Of a stretch of DNA of 64,000 nucleotides, positions 1-8,018 are shown in pieces (within the stretch, counting starts at the first letter, position 1; every line of letters starts with the position of its first letter). This DNA is from Amycolatopsis roodepoortensis (GTDB taxonomy: Bacteria; Actinomycetota; Actinomycetes; Mycobacteriales; Pseudonocardiaceae). Below the pieces are notes generated by a model that was not told the origin of the DNA, made no database searches, and saw only the letters and a list, made by a program, of their open reading frames with translations. The stretch is taken from the NCBI RefSeq assembly GCF_014873915.1, contig NZ_JADBEJ010000005.1, positions 372,001 through 436,000 of the forward strand, given 5' to 3'. The translations under genes were made by a program, and so were the position numbers.

Positions 1-72
1 GGCGGCCGCCGTGACGGTGCCACGACGGCTCAGCTCGCGGAGCATCCTCAGGCGGTGCAACGAAAGCTCCAT
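1..72 (-). CDS. LysR-type transcriptional regulator, N-terminal fragment
   Basis: A reverse-strand frame opens with ATG at 72 and runs off the left edge, so only 24 residues are visible. They begin MELSLHRLRMLRELSRRG and continue TVTAAA, which is the typical first two helices of a LysR-type DNA-binding domain. The gene diverges from the dehydrogenase at 234 with about 160 bp between them. That is the usual arrangement for a LysR regulator and its target, so control of the dehydrogenase is likely but is inference. The effector cannot be guessed from this fragment. Confidence 0.7.
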   Translation of the reverse strand, partial: MELSLHRLRMLRELSRRGTVTAAA

Positions 73-233
73 GACCCCAACGTAATCGGGCGCGGTCACC
101 GACGCCCGATGGCGCGTTACACCAGTTTCTCTGCACGACATCGTTCAGATTCGGTAAATGGACGCCCGCGGCAGGCAGGGCGCACCCTCGGAAGTGGCGC
201 AGGACGACCCCGAATCCCGAAGGAGGTGGCCGC

Positions 234-1421
234 ATGGCCGCGAGGAACGCCGAACCGCTGATGAGGCTCATCTGGACCGACCCCGTCACCGGTGCCACCG
301 GCTACCTCGTAGTGCACAGCCTGGTCTCCGGTATCGCGACCGGCGGGACCCGGATGCGCGCGGGCTGCACGATGTCGGAGGTCGAGGACCTGGCGAGGGG
401 GATGGCGAACAAGACCGCGACCTTCGGCCTGCCGGTCGGCGGGGCCAAGGGCGGGATCGACTTCGATCCGAAGGACGAGCGCGCTTTCGGTGTGCTGGAA
501 CGGTTCTGCGCGTTCCTGCGGCCGTGGATCGACAACCACTGGGTGACCGCCGAGGATCTCGGCGTACCCCAGCACCTGATCGACGAGGTGTTCGCGAAGC
601 TCGGGCTCGAGCAGTCGTACCACGCGGCGATCCGCCGTTCGGCCGATCCGGCGCACACCCTTCGCCGCGTGCAGGCCGGGTTGAGCACACCGGTCCCCGG
701 CGGCCTCCTGCTCGGTGACGTGATCGGCGGTTACGGCGTCGCGCAAGCCTGCCTCGGCGTCGCGGACGCGTGGGAATGGGCCGCCGAGAACACCACGGTC
801 GCCGTCCAGGGCATCGGCACCATGGGCGGCGGCGCGGCCTGGTACCTGCACGAAGCCGGGATGAAGGTGGTCGCGGTCGCCGACGCGGCCGGGACGCTGT
901 ACCGGCCCGAAGGCCTCGACATCCCGGCGCTGCTGGAGCTGCGAGACTCTTATGGCGAGATCGACCGCAGCCGCCTTCCCGCCGGCGTCCGGCTGCTTCC
1001 GCGCGACGAGATCGTGGCGACGGACGCCGACATCCTCGTCCCGGCGGCGATCTCCTACGCGCTGCGCGCCGGGAACCAAGGCGCGGTCAAGGCGAAGGTC
1101 GTCATCGAAGCCGCCAACGCGGCGACCACTCCCGACGCCGAAGCCGGACTGGCGGCTCGCGGCATCCCGGTGATCCCGGACTTCGTCGCGAACGCGGGCG
1201 CGGCCGCCTGGGCGTGGTGGCTCCTGCTCGGCGAGGTCGGCGCCGATCCGGCCGATTCGTTCCTGCGCCTGCGGACCGAGATGCGGGCGAAGGTGGCGCT
1301 GCTGCTGAGCTCGTGGAATCTCGACCGGATCGCCCCGCGCACCACCGGCCTGCGGCTGGCCGAAACCACCCGTTCGGACGCCACCACTCCTGCGACCGCT
1401 CCCGTCCTGGTCATCCCCTGA
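234..1421 (+). CDS. Glu/Leu/Phe/Val dehydrogenase
   Basis: NAD(P)-dependent amino-acid dehydrogenase of 395 residues that would interconvert an L-amino acid and its 2-oxo acid with release or fixation of ammonia. The N-terminal dimerisation/substrate domain carries the conserved lysines K60 (in MANKTA) and K72 (in PVGGAKGGI), both catalytic in this family. A Rossmann fold follows with GIGTMGGG near residue 200. The ATG at 234 has a strong AAGGAGG at 220-226. It is slightly longer than the usual valine/leucine dehydrogenases, and the substrate cannot be fixed by reading. It diverges from a LysR gene and ends at a bidirectional hairpin. Confidence 0.9.
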   Translation: MAARNAEPLMRLIWTDPVTGATGYLVVHSLVSGIATGGTRMRAGCTMSEVEDLARGMANKTATFGLPVGGAKGGIDFDPKDERAFGVLERFCAFLRPWIDNHWVTAEDLGVPQHLIDEVFAKLGLEQSYHAAIRRSADPAHTLRRVQAGLSTPVPGGLLLGDVIGGYGVAQACLGVADAWEWAAENTTVAVQGIGTMGGGAAWYLHEAGMKVVAVADAAGTLYRPEGLDIPALLELRDSYGEIDRSRLPAGVRLLPRDEIVATDADILVPAAISYALRAGNQGAVKAKVVIEAANAATTPDAEAGLAARGIPVIPDFVANAGAAAWAWWLLLGEVGADPADSFLRLRTEMRAKVALLLSSWNLDRIAPRTTGLRLAETTRSDATTPATAPVLVIP

Positions 1422-1427
1422 CGTCAT

Positions 1428-1482
1428 GCGCGTGAAGGCCCCCTTCCCTCGGCTCAGCCGAGGGAAGGGGACCTTCACGCGC
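1428..1482. terminator. GTGAAGG-family hairpin between convergent genes
   Basis: Almost perfect inverted repeat, with left arm beginning GCGCGTGAAGG and right arm ending CCTTCACGCGC. One internal mismatch (C against A) interrupts about 27 paired bases, and only one unpaired base lies at the centre. It sits between the stops of the plus-strand dehydrogenase and the minus-strand peptidase, so it can serve both as a terminator. There is no T-tract on either side. It belongs to a family of hairpins repeated in this window. Confidence 0.75.
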
Positions 1483-1492
1483 GATCCGCCGC

Positions 1493-2440
1493 TCAGGAGG
1501 CGAAGCGGTCCGTCGCGCCGATGAGGACTTCGCGCATCGGCTCGTCCTGGGTGCTGTGGCCGACCTCGTCGATGATCACCAGTTCGCTGCCAGGCCACGC
1601 GTGGGCGAGTTCCCACGGCGTGCCGATGAGGTTGCCGAGGTCGAGGCTTCCTTCGGCGAGCACGGCCGGGATGTGGGCCAGCTTCCCGGCCTCCCGCAGG
1701 ACCACGCCGTCGTCCAAAAAGGATCCATGGCTCCAGTAGTGCGTCACCAGCCTGGCGAAGGCGAGCCGGAACTCCGGCGTCTCGAAGCTCTTGTAGGGCG
1801 GGGAGGTCGGGACGATCGCGTCCTCCCAGGCGCACCAATCCGCCGCTGCCTTCTCGTGCACCGCCGGATCCGGGTCCATCAGCAACTTCAGATAGGCCGC
1901 CGCCAGATCGCCGTCGCGATCCTGTTCGGGAACGCCGTCGCGGAACTTCGCCCACGCTTCGGGGAAGACACCGCCGAGGCCGCGGGTGAGCAGGTCGGTC
2001 TCGCTCCGGCGGCCGGTGGCCAAGCCCATCAGGACCATCTCCGAGACCCGGTCCGGATACCGCTGGGCGTAGACCAGCGCGAGCACCGAACCCCAGGATC
2101 CGCCGAAGAGCAGCCACTTCTCGATGCCCAGATGCTCGCGAAGCAGCTCCATGTCGGCGAGCAGGTGGTCGGTGGTGTTGGCGGAGAGGTCGGCCTCGGG
2201 CTCGCCCGCGTGCGGCGTGCTCCGGCCGCAGCCGCGCTGGTCGAAGAGCACGACACGGTACTTGGCCGGGTCGAAGTACCGGCGCAGACCGGTGCTGCAC
2301 CCCGTCCCCGGGCCGCCGTGCAGCGTGACGGCGGGCTTGCCCTCGGGATTCCCGCAGACCTCCCAGTACACGAGGTGCCCGTCGCCGACGTCGAGCATCC
2401 CGTGGTCGTACGGTTCGATTTCCGGATACAACCGTGTCAC
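1493..2440 (-). CDS. pip: Prolyl aminopeptidase (proline iminopeptidase)
   Basis: Alpha/beta-hydrolase peptidase (family S33) that removes N-terminal proline from peptides in the cytoplasm; 315 residues, normal for the family. Visible motifs are HGGPGTG (oxyanion hole), DQRGCGRS, the nucleophile elbow GGSWGS and a late GHS histidine. I chose the GTG at 2440, giving VTRLYPEIEPYDHG, because GGGAGGAC lies just upstream and homologues start here. An ATG at 2485 would add 15 residues without a comparable ribosome site. It converges with the dehydrogenase. Confidence 0.92.
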   Translation of the reverse strand: MTRLYPEIEPYDHGMLDVGDGHLVYWEVCGNPEGKPAVTLHGGPGTGCSTGLRRYFDPAKYRVVLFDQRGCGRSTPHAGEPEADLSANTTDHLLADMELLREHLGIEKWLLFGGSWGSVLALVYAQRYPDRVSEMVLMGLATGRRSETDLLTRGLGGVFPEAWAKFRDGVPEQDRDGDLAAAYLKLLMDPDPAVHEKAAADWCAWEDAIVPTSPPYKSFETPEFRLAFARLVTHYWSHGSFLDDGVVLREAGKLAHIPAVLAEGSLDLGNLIGTPWELAHAWPGSELVIIDEVGHSTQDEPMREVLIGATDRFAS

Positions 2441-2520
2441 GTTCTCGTCCTCCCAGACCCGCGCGAAATACAACAGCGCTGTCACAATAGCCGGGACGGA
2501 TCTCCCGGCGCGCGTGCTTT

Positions 2521-2579
2521 AAGTACGTGAAGGCCCCCTTCACTGCGTCCAGCGCAGTGAAGGGGGCCTTCACGTACTT
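2521..2579. terminator. Perfect 27-bp GTGAAGG-family hairpin
   Basis: Perfect inverted repeat of 27 bp arms (2521-2547 and 2553-2579) around a 5-nt loop. The outer part reads AAGTACGTGAAGGCCCCCTT. It lies just downstream of the espG stop and upstream of pip, so it probably ends the ESX-type operon. No T-tract is present. It shares the GTGAAGG...CCCCTT design with elements near 1.4, 10.8, 11.0 and 48.6 kb. Confidence 0.75.
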
Positions 2580-2587
2580 GCCTCTGG

Positions 2588-3340
2588 CTAGCCTGGCAGA
2601 GTCCCGGAGACGTGCCGGAGCGCGTCGGCCAGCTCCGCCGGGCCCGCGGGCCCGATGTGGACCACCGCGTCGTTGCCGTGCCCGGTCGTGTAGCTGAGGT
2701 ACCGGCCCCAGTCCGTGTCGGCGAAGTGCAACGGATCCTCGACGGCCACATGCCTGCCGATCTCGTCCCGCTTGCCGACGTAGAGCTCGCCGCTCCCCTC
2801 GACCGGCCGCTGCACGAGGCTGACGATGTCCGCGATCACCGGCGGCAGCGAATGCGTGTCCGGGCCGCGCCGTGCCGCCTCTTCGAGCTCGTACGCGCGG
2901 ACCGTGCGAAGCCTGCCGCCGCCCGCCGGAACGGGCGGCAGCTGTTCGATCAGCGTTTCCGGCAGCCGCCGCCGATCGATCTCCTGCAGTCCGACCCAGT
3001 CACCCGACGCCACGGCCAGCACCGCCTGCAGGCCGAGCGAGGCGGCGAGGACGCCGTAGGTCTGGCCTCCGGTGTTCACCCAGCCGTAGTACTCGATGGC
3101 CGGTTTCGTGAGCACCGGAAGCCAGTCCAGGAAGTCGACCGACGCACGGCCGCTCGAATCCAGCAGCCCGGCCTGCGCCAACGCCGCTTCCACTCGCTTG
3201 TCCGCCTCCGCGCGGGCCGTCCTGGACAGCCAGCGCGGTTCGGGTCGCAGCGTGATGTGCAGGTCGCCGACGCGTTCGCGTTCGGCGAGCGCCGCCAAGG
3301 CTTCGACCGGGACGTCCACCCGGCCCGTTCTGACGGTCAT
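2588..3340 (-). CDS. EspG-family ESX secretion-associated protein
   Basis: Protein of 250 residues that resembles the EspG family. In mycobacteria EspG proteins are cytosolic chaperones that bind PE/PPE substrates and deliver them to type VII (ESX) machinery. The N-terminal DVPVEALAALAERERVG, a central ITLRPEPRW strand and the C-terminal DTDWGRYLSY fit this family as I know it. It follows the PPE-like gene by 3 bp, so the chaperone is probably made together with its client. No transmembrane segment or signal peptide is present. The ESX core genes are not in the window. Confidence 0.75.
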   Translation of the reverse strand: MTVRTGRVDVPVEALAALAERERVGDLHITLRPEPRWLSRTARAEADKRVEAALAQAGLLDSSGRASVDFLDWLPVLTKPAIEYYGWVNTGGQTYGVLAASLGLQAVLAVASGDWVGLQEIDRRRLPETLIEQLPPVPAGGGRLRTVRAYELEEAARRGPDTHSLPPVIADIVSLVQRPVEGSGELYVGKRDEIGRHVAVEDPLHFADTDWGRYLSYTTGHGNDAVVHIGPAGPAELADALRHVSGTLPG

Positions 3341-3343
3341 CCG

Positions 3344-4690
3344 CTACTCGCCGATGACCGGCGGACTGGTCCGCTGGTCGGTGCCGAAGATCGCGTCGGG
3401 GTCGGCCTCGATCAGGTAGTCGGGACGCTGGTGCTCGTCGTCATCGTCACCGTCGGCACGCCTGCCGCCGGCGCCCATCGGGCCCATCGCGCCCGCGCCA
3501 CCACGACCGGCGGCGCCACCACGCCCACCGGCCAGGTCTCCGCCACCCAGGCCGCCGAGCCCGCCCATGCCGGAACCCCGGCCGGCACCCAGACCACCGG
3601 AACCGGGCCCACCGGGACCGCCCGCGCGGCCGCCGGTGCCACCCTCGCCGCCGAGAAGCCTGCCCGCCGCGCTGTTGGGCCCGGGGACGTTGCGTCCGCT
3701 GGTTCCGCCGGGCGGGTTCTGCCCGGTGTTGCCGCCGGGGTTGTAGTTCTGGCCCGGCCCGTTCGGGAGACCGATGACGTTGTCCGAGTCACCGGGTCCG
3801 CGTCCGGGGACCCGGCCCGGGATGTCGGTCGTCGGTCCGGGCTTGCCCTTGCCGCCGCCGGTCGGGCGCGTGGTGTCGTCGTCGCCGGTACCCGGCGGCT
3901 TCCGCGTCGGCGTCGTGATGTTGCCGTCGGGCCTGTCCCTCGGCGGCACCGGACGGTCCTCGTTGGTGCCCGGCCTGTTCTGGTTCTGGTCGCCGCCCGG
4001 CCTGTTCTGGTTCTGATTGGTGCCGTTGTCGTCCGTGCCGCTGGTGTCGGTGCCGTCGTTGTCGTCACCGCCGCCGTTCCTGCCGGGCTTCACCGGGGGG
4101 TACGGCGGGATCACGATCGGGGGCGTACCGCCGGGGGTCTTGACGCTGACGTTCGCGCCGTCGTTCTTCAGGACGCCGTAATCGGTCGGCAGGCTGGAGC
4201 TCGTGCTGCTGGTGACCGAGTCGTACTGGTCCATCACCCGGACGTTGTTCTGGTTCGCCGCCTCGTGCTTCGCGACGCCCTCTTGGTAGTTCTTGATGTC
4301 GTTGTTGACCATGAACGGCCCGGCGATGGGAATGGCGCCCTTCAGGCCGGTGGTCCAGGGGTTGGGCTTGTCCGGCTTCGGCGGCACTGGCACGACCGAC
4401 GACCCCGAGTCGTCGAAGCTGTCGGCCTGGGTCGTCACCGAATCCCTGGTCTGGAACAGCGGATCGGCGGTCTCCTTGAAGGCCTGCTCGAGCGGGCCCG
4501 CGCCGGCGTTCGCCGCGTCGGCGGCGGAGCCCGTCCAGGAGGAGGTCATCCGCGTCTGCAGGGACTTGATAGCCCTCCCACGCTCGACGTAGGCCTCCGA
4601 GAGTTTCGCGATGCGATCGGCCGCCGAACGCAGGTTGCGGGTATCGCCCTGGGTGAAGTTCTCGAAGATCTGTTTGCCGTCCACCCTCAT
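3344..4690 (-). CDS. PPE/WXG-like protein with long Gly/Pro-rich tail (probable ESX substrate)
   Basis: Protein of 448 residues. Residues 1-150 are helical and polar, with a MTSSWTGSAA motif resembling the WxG turn of WXG100/PPE proteins (TSSWTGSAA, about residues 48-56). The rest is low complexity: a PPIVIPPYPPVKPGR proline stretch, Asp/Asn/Gly-rich spacers, a region of GG and GRGG repeats, then an acidic end with RPDYLIEADPDAIFG. The start ATG at 4690 overlaps the preceding stop (ATGA) and has AAGGGGG upstream. The head suggests export through an ESX system with the adjacent EspG; the tail may act at the cell surface. Function is unknown. Confidence 0.75.
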   Translation of the reverse strand: MRVDGKQIFENFTQGDTRNLRSAADRIAKLSEAYVERGRAIKSLQTRMTSSWTGSAADAANAGAGPLEQAFKETADPLFQTRDSVTTQADSFDDSGSSVVPVPPKPDKPNPWTTGLKGAIPIAGPFMVNNDIKNYQEGVAKHEAANQNNVRVMDQYDSVTSSTSSSLPTDYGVLKNDGANVSVKTPGGTPPIVIPPYPPVKPGRNGGGDDNDGTDTSGTDDNGTNQNQNRPGGDQNQNRPGTNEDRPVPPRDRPDGNITTPTRKPPGTGDDDTTRPTGGGKGKPGPTTDIPGRVPGRGPGDSDNVIGLPNGPGQNYNPGGNTGQNPPGGTSGRNVPGPNSAAGRLLGGEGGTGGRAGGPGGPGSGGLGAGRGSGMGGLGGLGGGDLAGGRGGAAGRGGAGAMGPMGAGGRRADGDDDDEHQRPDYLIEADPDAIFGTDQRTSPPVIGE

Positions 4691-5313
4691 GCCCCCTTGA
4701 GTGTCTTGATCAGGGCCGACGCGACCTTCTGCGCGGTCCCACAGGAATCCTGCTCGTTCTCGTAGCCCTCGGCTTGGGCGCTGATCGCCAGGTCGTCGGC
4801 GACGCCGACCGAAAGGTCGCAGTTGCCACGCGCTCGCCGGTCCTGCAGTCCGTAATAGACGGTCGGATAGCCGTCGACGTCGGGGCCGGGCTCCAGGAAC
4901 TTCAGTTGCCCGGCTTCCTTGGCCTTGTGCAGGCCTGTCAGGCCACCCATGCCCTTTTCGCGGTTGCCACTGCCGAGGATGATCTGCAGACTTTCGGCCT
5001 TGCCCCGGATTCCCCAGCTGCAAGCGGGGTTACTGGTGTCGTTCTTCGCTTCTCCGGGCTCGGTGAACCCCAGTTCCGCAGCCGCGCCTGCCGGGAGCAG
5101 CTTGCACGCGTCACCGACGAACGCCGAGGCGTCCAGGGGATTCGTCACCTTCGGGACGTTCGGGTCTTCCGGCGCGGCCGAGGGAGCCGATGACGGTGCT
5201 GTTCCCTGGGTGGGGCTCGGTGTACCTGGAGTCTCCCCCGTGCACCCTGCGACCACGGCGGAAACGAACAAGAGCGCCACCGCGGCGGCACGATTTCTCA
5301 ACACGTTCGGCAT
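4687..5313 (-). CDS. DUF3558 lipoprotein
   Basis: Secreted lipoprotein of 208 residues. A short basic N-terminus and hydrophobic segment lead to the lipobox VVAGC, followed by a Ser/Thr/Pro linker and a compact domain with cysteines in DACKLLP, PACSWG, GNCDL and DSCGTA, as in the DUF3558 family of actinobacterial envelope lipoproteins. It is the second gene of a tight operon, 2 bp after the upstream stop and overlapping the PPE-like gene by 4 bp. Its role is unknown; the context suggests it acts with the putative ESX substrate at the cell envelope. Confidence 0.85.
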   Translation of the reverse strand: MPNVLRNRAAAVALLFVSAVVAGCTGETPGTPSPTQGTAPSSAPSAAPEDPNVPKVTNPLDASAFVGDACKLLPAGAAAELGFTEPGEAKNDTSNPACSWGIRGKAESLQIILGSGNREKGMGGLTGLHKAKEAGQLKFLEPGPDVDGYPTVYYGLQDRRARGNCDLSVGVADDLAISAQAEGYENEQDSCGTAQKVASALIKTLKGA

Positions 5314-5315
5314 CC

Positions 5316-5714
5316 TCAGGTCGTGCGCAGGGTGTTGGCCTGATCGGTGGCCATCGTCTTCGTGCGAGCGAGCTCGAGTTTCTTGATGTACCCCTCGATG
5401 TAGTCCTTCATCGAGTCGTTCTGGTTCTGCAGGGCGATCAAGGAGGTGATCCCGGAATCGACGTAACTCGAGCTGGCTTCGTCCTTTCCAGGCGGCATCA
5501 GGTCCTCCGAGATCCGGCGGATCTCGTCGCCGTCCTTCACGACCTTTTCCAGCTCGTCTTCCCACAGCCCGATGACGGTCTTCAGCTCCTCGGGGCTCAT
5601 CTCGAACCCGCCGCCGCCACCGCCGCCACCGCCGTAAACGGTCGGCTCCTTCGGCGTGGTCAGGTCACCCCAGACGGCCTTGATCGCGCTCGCGGCGTCG
5701 CCGATGATGTTCAC
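5316..5714 (-). CDS. Small helical protein at the head of the ESX-type operon
   Basis: Protein of 132 residues with no signal peptide. A GTG at 5714 is preceded by GAGGGGAAGG. Residues 28-36 are a run of nine glycines; the rest is strongly helical (MSPEELKTVIGLWEDELEKV and DSMKDYIEGYIKKLELARTKT). Size and helical character are like WXG100-class ESX partners, but no clear WxG motif is seen. Position as first gene before a DUF3558 lipoprotein, a PPE-like protein and EspG supports a role as a co-secreted partner. This is inference; no known domain is recognised with certainty. Confidence 0.65.
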   Translation of the reverse strand: MNIIGDAASAIKAVWGDLTTPKEPTVYGGGGGGGGGFEMSPEELKTVIGLWEDELEKVVKDGDEIRRISEDLMPPGKDEASSSYVDSGITSLIALQNQNDSMKDYIEGYIKKLELARTKTMATDQANTLRTT

Positions 5715-5863
5715 GCCCGCACCTTCCCCTCAGCATTCACGCACCGTGACGGACAAAGCGTAGCCAAGCGGCGGACGGCGTGTCAGCCGATCCGGCCGAG
5801 TAGTCCGACGTGTCGCGAAGCCGTTCGGTTCCCGCGACGGCCGATCATCCCGCGAACCGGTCA

Positions 5864-5879
5864 CAGTACGTACGTACGG
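5864..5879. promoter_or_regulatory. Probable AcnR operator
   Basis: The sequence CAGTACGTACGTACGG matches the AcnR site published for Corynebacterium (CAGNACnnncGTACTG, from memory) at all but one fixed position. It lies 38-53 bp upstream of the AcnR-like gene, a position suited to autoregulation. It is also a tandem GTAC repeat, so some symmetry is expected by chance. Confidence 0.55.
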
Positions 5880-5916
5880 ATTGCATTGAGCGGGTCCTCG
5901 GTGACAGGATTCCAGG

Positions 5917-6513
5917 ATGCCACGGGTCAGCCAGGATCACCTCGACGCACGCCGGCGCCAGATCCTCGACGGCTCCCGCGTGTGCTTCGCACGCTATGGC
6001 TACGAGGGTGCCACCGTCCGGCGGCTGGAGGAAGCCACCGGCCTCTCCCGTGGCGCGATCTTCCACCATTTCCGGGACAAGGAGTCCCTCTTCCTGGCCT
6101 TGGCCGAGGACGACGCGGTGCGCATGGCCGACATCGTCGCCGAGCAGGGTCTCGTCCAGGTGATGCGCGAGTTGCTGTCGAACCGCAGCGAGCATCCCGC
6201 CGACTGGCTCGGCACGCGGCTGGAGGTCTCCCGGCGGTTGCGCACGGACCCCGAGTTCCGCGCCCGCTGGGCCGAGCGGTCCCATCAGCTGACCGCCGCG
6301 ACCCGCCGCCGTCTGCTGCGTCAGCGTGACGCCGGGATCCTGCGAGACGACGTCGACGTCGATGTCCTGACCGCGTATCTGGAGCTCGTCCTCGAAGGTC
6401 TCGTCTCGCACCTGGCGATGGGCCAGCCGGGTGACGATCTCGGCCCCGTCCTCGACCTGGTCGAGGAGAGCGTGCGGCGGCACCGGGCCCACGCGGCCGG
6501 GGGAACGCGTTAA
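5917..6513 (+). CDS. acnR: TetR-family repressor, AcnR-like
   Basis: TetR regulator of 198 residues. The N-terminus MPRVSQDHLDARRRQIL and the HTH ending SRGAIFHHFRDKESLF are almost those of AcnR and of mycobacterial Rv1474c as I remember them. These proteins repress aconitase in response to citrate and metal status. The ligand domain is full length. The aconitase gene that normally sits next to acnR is not seen on either side: the left neighbour is the ESX-type operon and the right neighbour a CNNM protein. A matching operator lies upstream at 5864-5879. Confidence 0.8.
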   Translation: MPRVSQDHLDARRRQILDGSRVCFARYGYEGATVRRLEEATGLSRGAIFHHFRDKESLFLALAEDDAVRMADIVAEQGLVQVMRELLSNRSEHPADWLGTRLEVSRRLRTDPEFRARWAERSHQLTAATRRRLLRQRDAGILRDDVDVDVLTAYLELVLEGLVSHLAMGQPGDDLGPVLDLVEESVRRHRAHAAGGTR

Positions 6514-6671
6514 GATTGTCCCATCGTCGCAGTACAGCGGCGGTATCTGTTGGTTTCCGATCGAGGAGTGACTCTTTTCGTGCGCGACGCGCAGTCACCT
6601 GGTGACAGTATCGAGCCGGGTGGCGAACCCGGCTGTTCCGTGACACTTCCCGCCGACCCCGCCGGCAGGGA
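6514..6671 (+). other. Structured leader upstream of the CNNM genes
   Basis: A 158-bp gap that can form at least two stem-loops: GTGACT...AGTCAC at about 6566-6596 enclosing TGCGCgacGCGCA, and AGCCGGGT/ACCCGGCT at 6614-6634 with a 5-nt loop. The second is flanked by GTGACA and TGACAC. An AT-richer TTAAGATTGTCCCAT at 6511-6525 may hold the promoter. I recognise no known riboswitch consensus, but a metal-transport operon downstream makes regulation by RNA structure thinkable. Confidence 0.35.
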
Positions 6672-8018
6672 ATGATGGAAGTCCTGCTCGCCGTTCTCGG
6701 CATTCTCCTGTTCCTCCTGCTGACCGTCGGCACCGGCCTCGCCGTCGCCGCCGAGTTCTCCCTCACCGCGCTCGAGCGCAGCACGGTCGACGCGAACGTC
6801 CGCCAGGTCGGCGACAAACGCGCGCACACCGTGCAGAAGGCGCACCGCACGCTCTCGTTCCAGCTGTCCGGCGCGCAGGTGGCGATCACCATCACCACCC
6901 TGATCACCGGTTATCTCGCGGAGCCGGTGATCGGTGACCTGCTCCACCCGCTGTTCACCGCCGTCGGGTTCTCCGAGGGCGTGGCGAACGGGGTGTCGCT
7001 CGCGGTCGCGCTGATCCTGGCCACGTCGCTGTCGATGATCCTCGGCGAGATGATGCCGAAGAACCTCGCGATCGCCCGGCCGCTGCAGACCGCGCGCGCC
7101 GTCGCGGGGTACCACTCACGGTTCTCGTCGCTGTTCCGCTGGCTCATCACCCTGATGAACAACAGCGCCAACTTCCTCGTCCGCAAGTTCGGCGTCGAGC
7201 CGCAGGAGGAACTGCGGTCGGCCAGGTCGCCGCAGGAACTCGGCTCGATCGTGCGGTCCAGCGCGGAAAGCGGCACGCTCGACACGTCCACGGCCGAGCT
7301 GTTGGACAAGTCGCTGCGCTTCGGCGAGCGGACGGCCGACGAGCTGATGACGCCCCGCGTCCAGCTCGAATCGCTGACCGTCGACGACACGATCTCCGAC
7401 CTCATCGAGATCTCCCGCCGCACCGGCTTCTCGCGCTTCCCGGTCTACACCGAGGATCTCGACGACGTGCAGGGCGCGGTGCACATCAAGCAGGCCTTCA
7501 CCGTCCCGGCCGCCCAGCGCGCCGCGGTACGGATCGGCTCGGTCATGCGGCCGATCCCGACGGTGCCCGAATCGCTCCCGGGCGACTCGCTGCTCAACCG
7601 GCTGCGCGATTCCCGGTTCCAGCTCGCGATCGTCGTCGACGAGTACGGCGGCACCGCGGGCCTCGTGACCCTGGAGGACGTTGTCGAAGAGATCATCGGC
7701 GACGTCCGCGATGAGCACGACGAGCGGGAAGCGCCCTCCTCCCAGCAGGTCGGCGCCGACAACTGGCTCGTGTCCGGGCAGCTTCGCGCCGACGAGGTCA
7801 CCGACGAGACCGGGTTCCGGATGCCCGACGGCGACTACGAGACCATCGCCGGGCTGATCCTCGAACGGCTCGGCCGGATCCCCTCCCCCGGTGACGCCAC
7901 CGATCTCGACGCGTGGCGGCTCACGGTGACCAAGATGGACCGGCTCCGCATCGCCGAGGTCGAGGTCCGGCGGGTCAGCGAGACCGCCACGTCCGCCGAG
8001 CAGGAGCCCGCCCGATGA
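6672..8018 (+). CDS. CNNM/CorC-family transmembrane protein with CBS pair
   Basis: Membrane protein of 448 residues. A DUF21 (CNNM) membrane domain covers roughly residues 1-200, with SFQLSGAQVAITITTLITG and the conserved GEMMPKNLAIARP. A CBS pair follows at about 220-345 (SRFPVYTEDLDDVQGAVHIK and IVVDEYGGTAGLVTLEDVVEEIIG). The end is a CorC/HlyC domain (NWLVSGQLRADEV...). Family members are linked to magnesium or cobalt efflux and bind ATP at the CBS pair. ATG codons at 6672 and 6675 are both possible, and the ribosome site is weak. It overlaps the next gene by 4 bp. Confidence 0.88.
   Translation: MMEVLLAVLGILLFLLLTVGTGLAVAAEFSLTALERSTVDANVRQVGDKRAHTVQKAHRTLSFQLSGAQVAITITTLITGYLAEPVIGDLLHPLFTAVGFSEGVANGVSLAVALILATSLSMILGEMMPKNLAIARPLQTARAVAGYHSRFSSLFRWLITLMNNSANFLVRKFGVEPQEELRSARSPQELGSIVRSSAESGTLDTSTAELLDKSLRFGERTADELMTPRVQLESLTVDDTISDLIEISRRTGFSRFPVYTEDLDDVQGAVHIKQAFTVPAAQRAAVRIGSVMRPIPTVPESLPGDSLLNRLRDSRFQLAIVVDEYGGTAGLVTLEDVVEEIIGDVRDEHDEREAPSSQQVGADNWLVSGQLRADEVTDETGFRMPDGDYETIAGLILERLGRIPSPGDATDLDAWRLTVTKMDRLRIAEVEVRRVSETATSAEQEPAR

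Noticed and set aside
117..2573. Very long minus-strand open frame (over 800 codons) across the dehydrogenase and peptidase genes
   Set aside because: Arg/Gly/Pro-rich translation without any domain; it lies antisense or out of frame to two well-supported genes and is a GC-rich shadow.
2612..4765. Plus-strand open frame of over 700 codons opposite the ESX operon
   Set aside because: Antisense to espG and the Gly-rich PPE-like gene; low-complexity Arg/Val/Gly translation with no ribosome site or family.
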